NCBI RefSeq assembly: GCF_014193655.1
Contig: NZ_JACHZQ010000009.1
Location: 1 to 64,000 of the forward strand
Source: Rhizobium sp. BK313
Lineage (GTDB): Bacteria; Pseudomonadota; Alphaproteobacteria; Rhizobiales; Rhizobiaceae
DNA: 64,000 bases
Reading direction: 5' to 3'
The notes under the pieces are model-generated. The model had not been told where the DNA came from. It saw nothing but the letters and a program-made list of their open reading frames with translations, and ran no database searches. Of the stretch, positions 61,990 to 64,000 are shown in pieces (positions within the stretch are counted from its first letter, which is position 1; the number at the start of each line of letters is the position of its first letter). Made by a program: the position numbers and the translations under genes.

Positions 61990-62892
61990 ATGAGCCGACA
62001 GGACACTAATCGCTCGGGCGAGATGGAAGTCTTCGTGCGCGCCGTCGAACTCGGCGGCTTCACCGCCGCGGCGGCAGCCTGCCGCATGACGCCGTCGGCT
62101 GTCAGCAAATTGGTGAGCCGTCTGGAAACCCGACTGGGCGCACGCCTTGTCAACCGCTCGACGAGGCGCCTGCAACTGACGCCGGAAGGATGCGCTTTCT
62201 ATGAGCGCAGCGTTACCATCCTCGCAGATATTGCCGAGGCCGAGCGCTACGCTTCAGCCGGTGAGCAGGCTGCGGGACGTATCCGCATCAACACCAGCGG
62301 TTCCTTCGGCAATCATGTGCTGGCGCCGCTCATTCCCTCCTTCATGGCGCTGCATCCCGCCGTCTCGCTCGATATCCTTCACACCGACAGGGTCGTGGAT
62401 TTGATGGAGGAGCGGGCCGATGTTGCAATTCGAACCGGTCCGCTCAAGAATTCGAGCCTGATCGTTCGCAAACTCGGTGCCGCGCGCAAGATCATCGTGG
62501 CCTCGCCGGACTATCTCCGCCGCCACGGTGCTCCGAAATCAATCGTCGAGCTCGAAAAGCACTGCAGGATCGGCTTTTCCTATTCTCGCGCCATCGAAGA
62601 CTGGCCCGTGCGGAGCGGCAGCGAAACAGTGACAATTCCCGGTATGCCGGGCCTGCAGGTCGGCGATGGCGAAGCCATGCGCCATCTCGCGCTTGCGGGT
62701 GCCGGCGTCGCACGGCTTACGGCGTTCACAGTCAAAGCGGATATCGATGCGGGCCGTTTGGTGGCCATTCTCGAAGAGCTCAACCCAGGCGATATCGAGG
62801 AGTTTTATGCTGTCTACATCGGCCAGGGCGGACCGCTGCCGGCGCGCGTCCGCGCGCTTCTGGAGTTCCTACGCGACAATGTCAGACTGTGA
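61990..62892 (+). CDS. LysR-family transcriptional regulator
   Basis: A 300 aa regulator: FVRAVELGGFTAAAAACRMTPSAVSKLVSRLETRLGARLVNRSTRR (helix-turn-helix) and an effector domain with VVDLMEERADVAIRTGPLKNSSLIVRKLGAARKIIVASPDYLRRHGAP. It lies head-to-head with the aldo/keto reductase gene and most likely regulates it. Confidence 0.92.
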   Translation: MSRQDTNRSGEMEVFVRAVELGGFTAAAAACRMTPSAVSKLVSRLETRLGARLVNRSTRRLQLTPEGCAFYERSVTILADIAEAERYASAGEQAAGRIRINTSGSFGNHVLAPLIPSFMALHPAVSLDILHTDRVVDLMEERADVAIRTGPLKNSSLIVRKLGAARKIIVASPDYLRRHGAPKSIVELEKHCRIGFSYSRAIEDWPVRSGSETVTIPGMPGLQVGDGEAMRHLALAGAGVARLTAFTVKADIDAGRLVAILEELNPGDIEEFYAVYIGQGGPLPARVRALLEFLRDNVRL

Positions 62893-62992
62893 CCAGATGG
62901 GCCGCGCCTGCATCCCCACATTGCACCGACACGTGAAGCGTAGCTCCCAAACCCTGGCCGTCCCGGCGGGATAAGAGTCACGCTGACAAAAA

Positions 62993-63042
62993 GTGATATC
63001 GATCTCACAATATCTCTTGCCAAAATGTGAGATCGATATCAC
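62993..63042. promoter_or_regulatory. Twin LacI-type operators as a 17-base inverted pair
   Basis: GTGATATCGATCTCACA (62993-63009) and its exact reverse complement TGTGAGATCGATATCAC (63026-63042) are separated by 16 bases. Each copy is itself a nearly perfect LacI-type palindrome with a central CG (GTGATATC/GATCTCAC). They lie 37 bases ahead of the LacI gene and suggest autoregulation with cooperative binding. Confidence 0.8.
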
Positions 63043-63079
63043 ACTCCGATAAATCCATCGCATTTCTGGCATCAGCGAC

Positions 63080-64000
63080 ATGAGCGACAAGTCCGTTACC
63101 CTTTCAGACATTGCCAGCCACGCCGGGGTTTCCCGCGCTACGGTGGCGCGGGCCTTGAGCGAGAAGGGCTATGTCGCAAAGGAAGCCAAAGCCCGCGTCG
63201 AGGAGTCTGCGCGGCTGCTCGGATATCGTCCGAATGTGCTCGCCCGCGGCCTGCGCGCCAAGCGCAGCTTTACGATCGGGCACATGGCGCTCGGGATCAC
63301 AGACAATCCGTTTTTCGCGCATGTGGCTCGCAGCGTCGAGCAACAGGCATTGTCGGTTGGTTACAAGGTCTTCCTGTATAATCAGGACGAAACAATGGAA
63401 CATGAACGTCAGGGCATCGAACGCTTCATAGAGCGTCAGGTCGATGCGGTGATTTTCACCTACGCTCTCGATGCGCGCAATCTCGACCTCCTGCACAAGG
63501 CCAGGATGCCGATCGTTCAGATCGAGCGGGACCGGTCGAGCAATACCCATTCCGTTCTGGTGGACAATCGCCCGGGCGCGGAAGCCGCCATGCGGCACCT
63601 CGTCGGCCTTGGTCATCGCCGTATCGCATTCATTGGCGGGGATGCCTTGCTCAACCGCAGGTCGGTCAGTCGAGAGAGATCTGTCGAGGAAGAACGGCTG
63701 GACGCCTATCTGCATGTCCTCTCCGAAGCCGGAGTCGCGCCGGATCCCGCGCTGATCCGTCTTGGCCACTACATCGTGAGGGACGAGCGGGGGGAAAATG
63801 TCGTCGGCTATCGCGATACCCAAGCGCTGCTGCAATTGGCAGACAGGCCGACGGCGATATTCACCGGATGCGACATCATCGCGGCGGGTGCGATGCGGGC
63901 GCTCTATGAAGCGCGGCTTCGGATTCCCGATGATATTTCCGTTGTCGGCTACGACGACACGCTGGCGCCGATGTTGGCGCCACGGCTGACGACTGTTGCC
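63080..64000 (+). CDS. LacI-family transcriptional regulator (3' end outside window)
   Basis: Open to the window edge; 307 codons are visible. Helix-turn-helix: LSDIASHAGVSRATVARALSEKGYVAKEAKARVEESARLLGYRPNVLARGL. The sensor domain runs from FTIGHMALGITDNPFFAHVARSVEQQA to DDISVVGYDDTLAPMLAPRLTTV, near the usual end of the family, so only a few tens of residues are missing. Twin operators lie upstream. Targets probably lie beyond the edge. Confidence 0.92.
   Translation, partial: MSDKSVTLSDIASHAGVSRATVARALSEKGYVAKEAKARVEESARLLGYRPNVLARGLRAKRSFTIGHMALGITDNPFFAHVARSVEQQALSVGYKVFLYNQDETMEHERQGIERFIERQVDAVIFTYALDARNLDLLHKARMPIVQIERDRSSNTHSVLVDNRPGAEAAMRHLVGLGHRRIAFIGGDALLNRRSVSRERSVEEERLDAYLHVLSEAGVAPDPALIRLGHYIVRDERGENVVGYRDTQALLQLADRPTAIFTGCDIIAAGAMRALYEARLRIPDDISVVGYDDTLAPMLAPRLTTVA

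Overview
The window looks like an alphaproteobacterium of the Rhizobium/Agrobacterium group. The reasons are high but even GC content, Tat-dependent binding proteins, many GntR, LacI and IclR regulators, a DUF982 protein, a rhizobial-type RecX, and a large number of ABC and tripartite importers for organic nutrients. I saw no rRNA, tRNA, insertion sequence, CRISPR array, phage module or replication origin. It is a dense catabolic region (accessory chromosome or megaplasmid-like), made mostly of 'regulator + importer + enzyme' cassettes.

Layout: (1) 1-2935, the end of a LarA-type gene followed by larC, larE and larB, which build and insert the nickel-pincer cofactor. (2) 2939-10219, a peptide/nickel-family ABC importer with a glycerophosphodiester phosphodiesterase and a LacI regulator. 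(3) 10569-16733, a polar amino-acid ABC importer with a SelA-fold PLP lyase, a RidA deaminase, a DUF336 protein and an IclR regulator. (4) 16749-18828, a short run of secreted proteins (DUF922 metalloprotease-like, GH19 lysozyme/chitinase-like, unknown). (5) 18932-20426, a TPP riboswitch followed by a flavin-dependent (LLM) monooxygenase. (6) recX, then uxuB-uxuA and a GntR regulator (hexuronate catabolism), then an aldo/keto reductase. (7) 26025-34526, a TctCBA tricarboxylate importer with two MmgE/PrpD proteins, an atypical SDR, an isopropylmalate/isocitrate dehydrogenase homologue and a GntR regulator. (8) 34685-43353, a split chromate transporter, an OhrR-like regulator facing an alpha/beta hydrolase, a HAD phosphatase, small stress-type proteins, a mercuric-reductase-like flavoprotein, a peroxiredoxin and a LysR regulator. 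(9) 43361-50590, an Fe3+/2-aminoethylphosphonate-type ABC importer flanked by two enolase-superfamily enzymes, with a GntR regulator and strong palindromic operators. (10) 50627-58756, a GntR regulator, M20 and M28 family hydrolases and an opine-type amino-acid ABC importer with two binding proteins. (11) 58980-64000, a YoaK membrane protein, a PuuD-like glutamine amidotransferase, an aldo/keto reductase with a LysR regulator, and a LacI regulator cut by the window edge.

The most unusual points are the TPP riboswitch in front of an oxygenase gene with no thiamine genes nearby; the Tct/PrpD/SDR/dehydrogenase operon, which reads like an undescribed tricarboxylate degradation route; the M20/M28/opine-type uptake operon; and several very clean operator palindromes that tie regulators to their cassettes. 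Functions are inferred from sequence motifs and gene order only; no database search was run.
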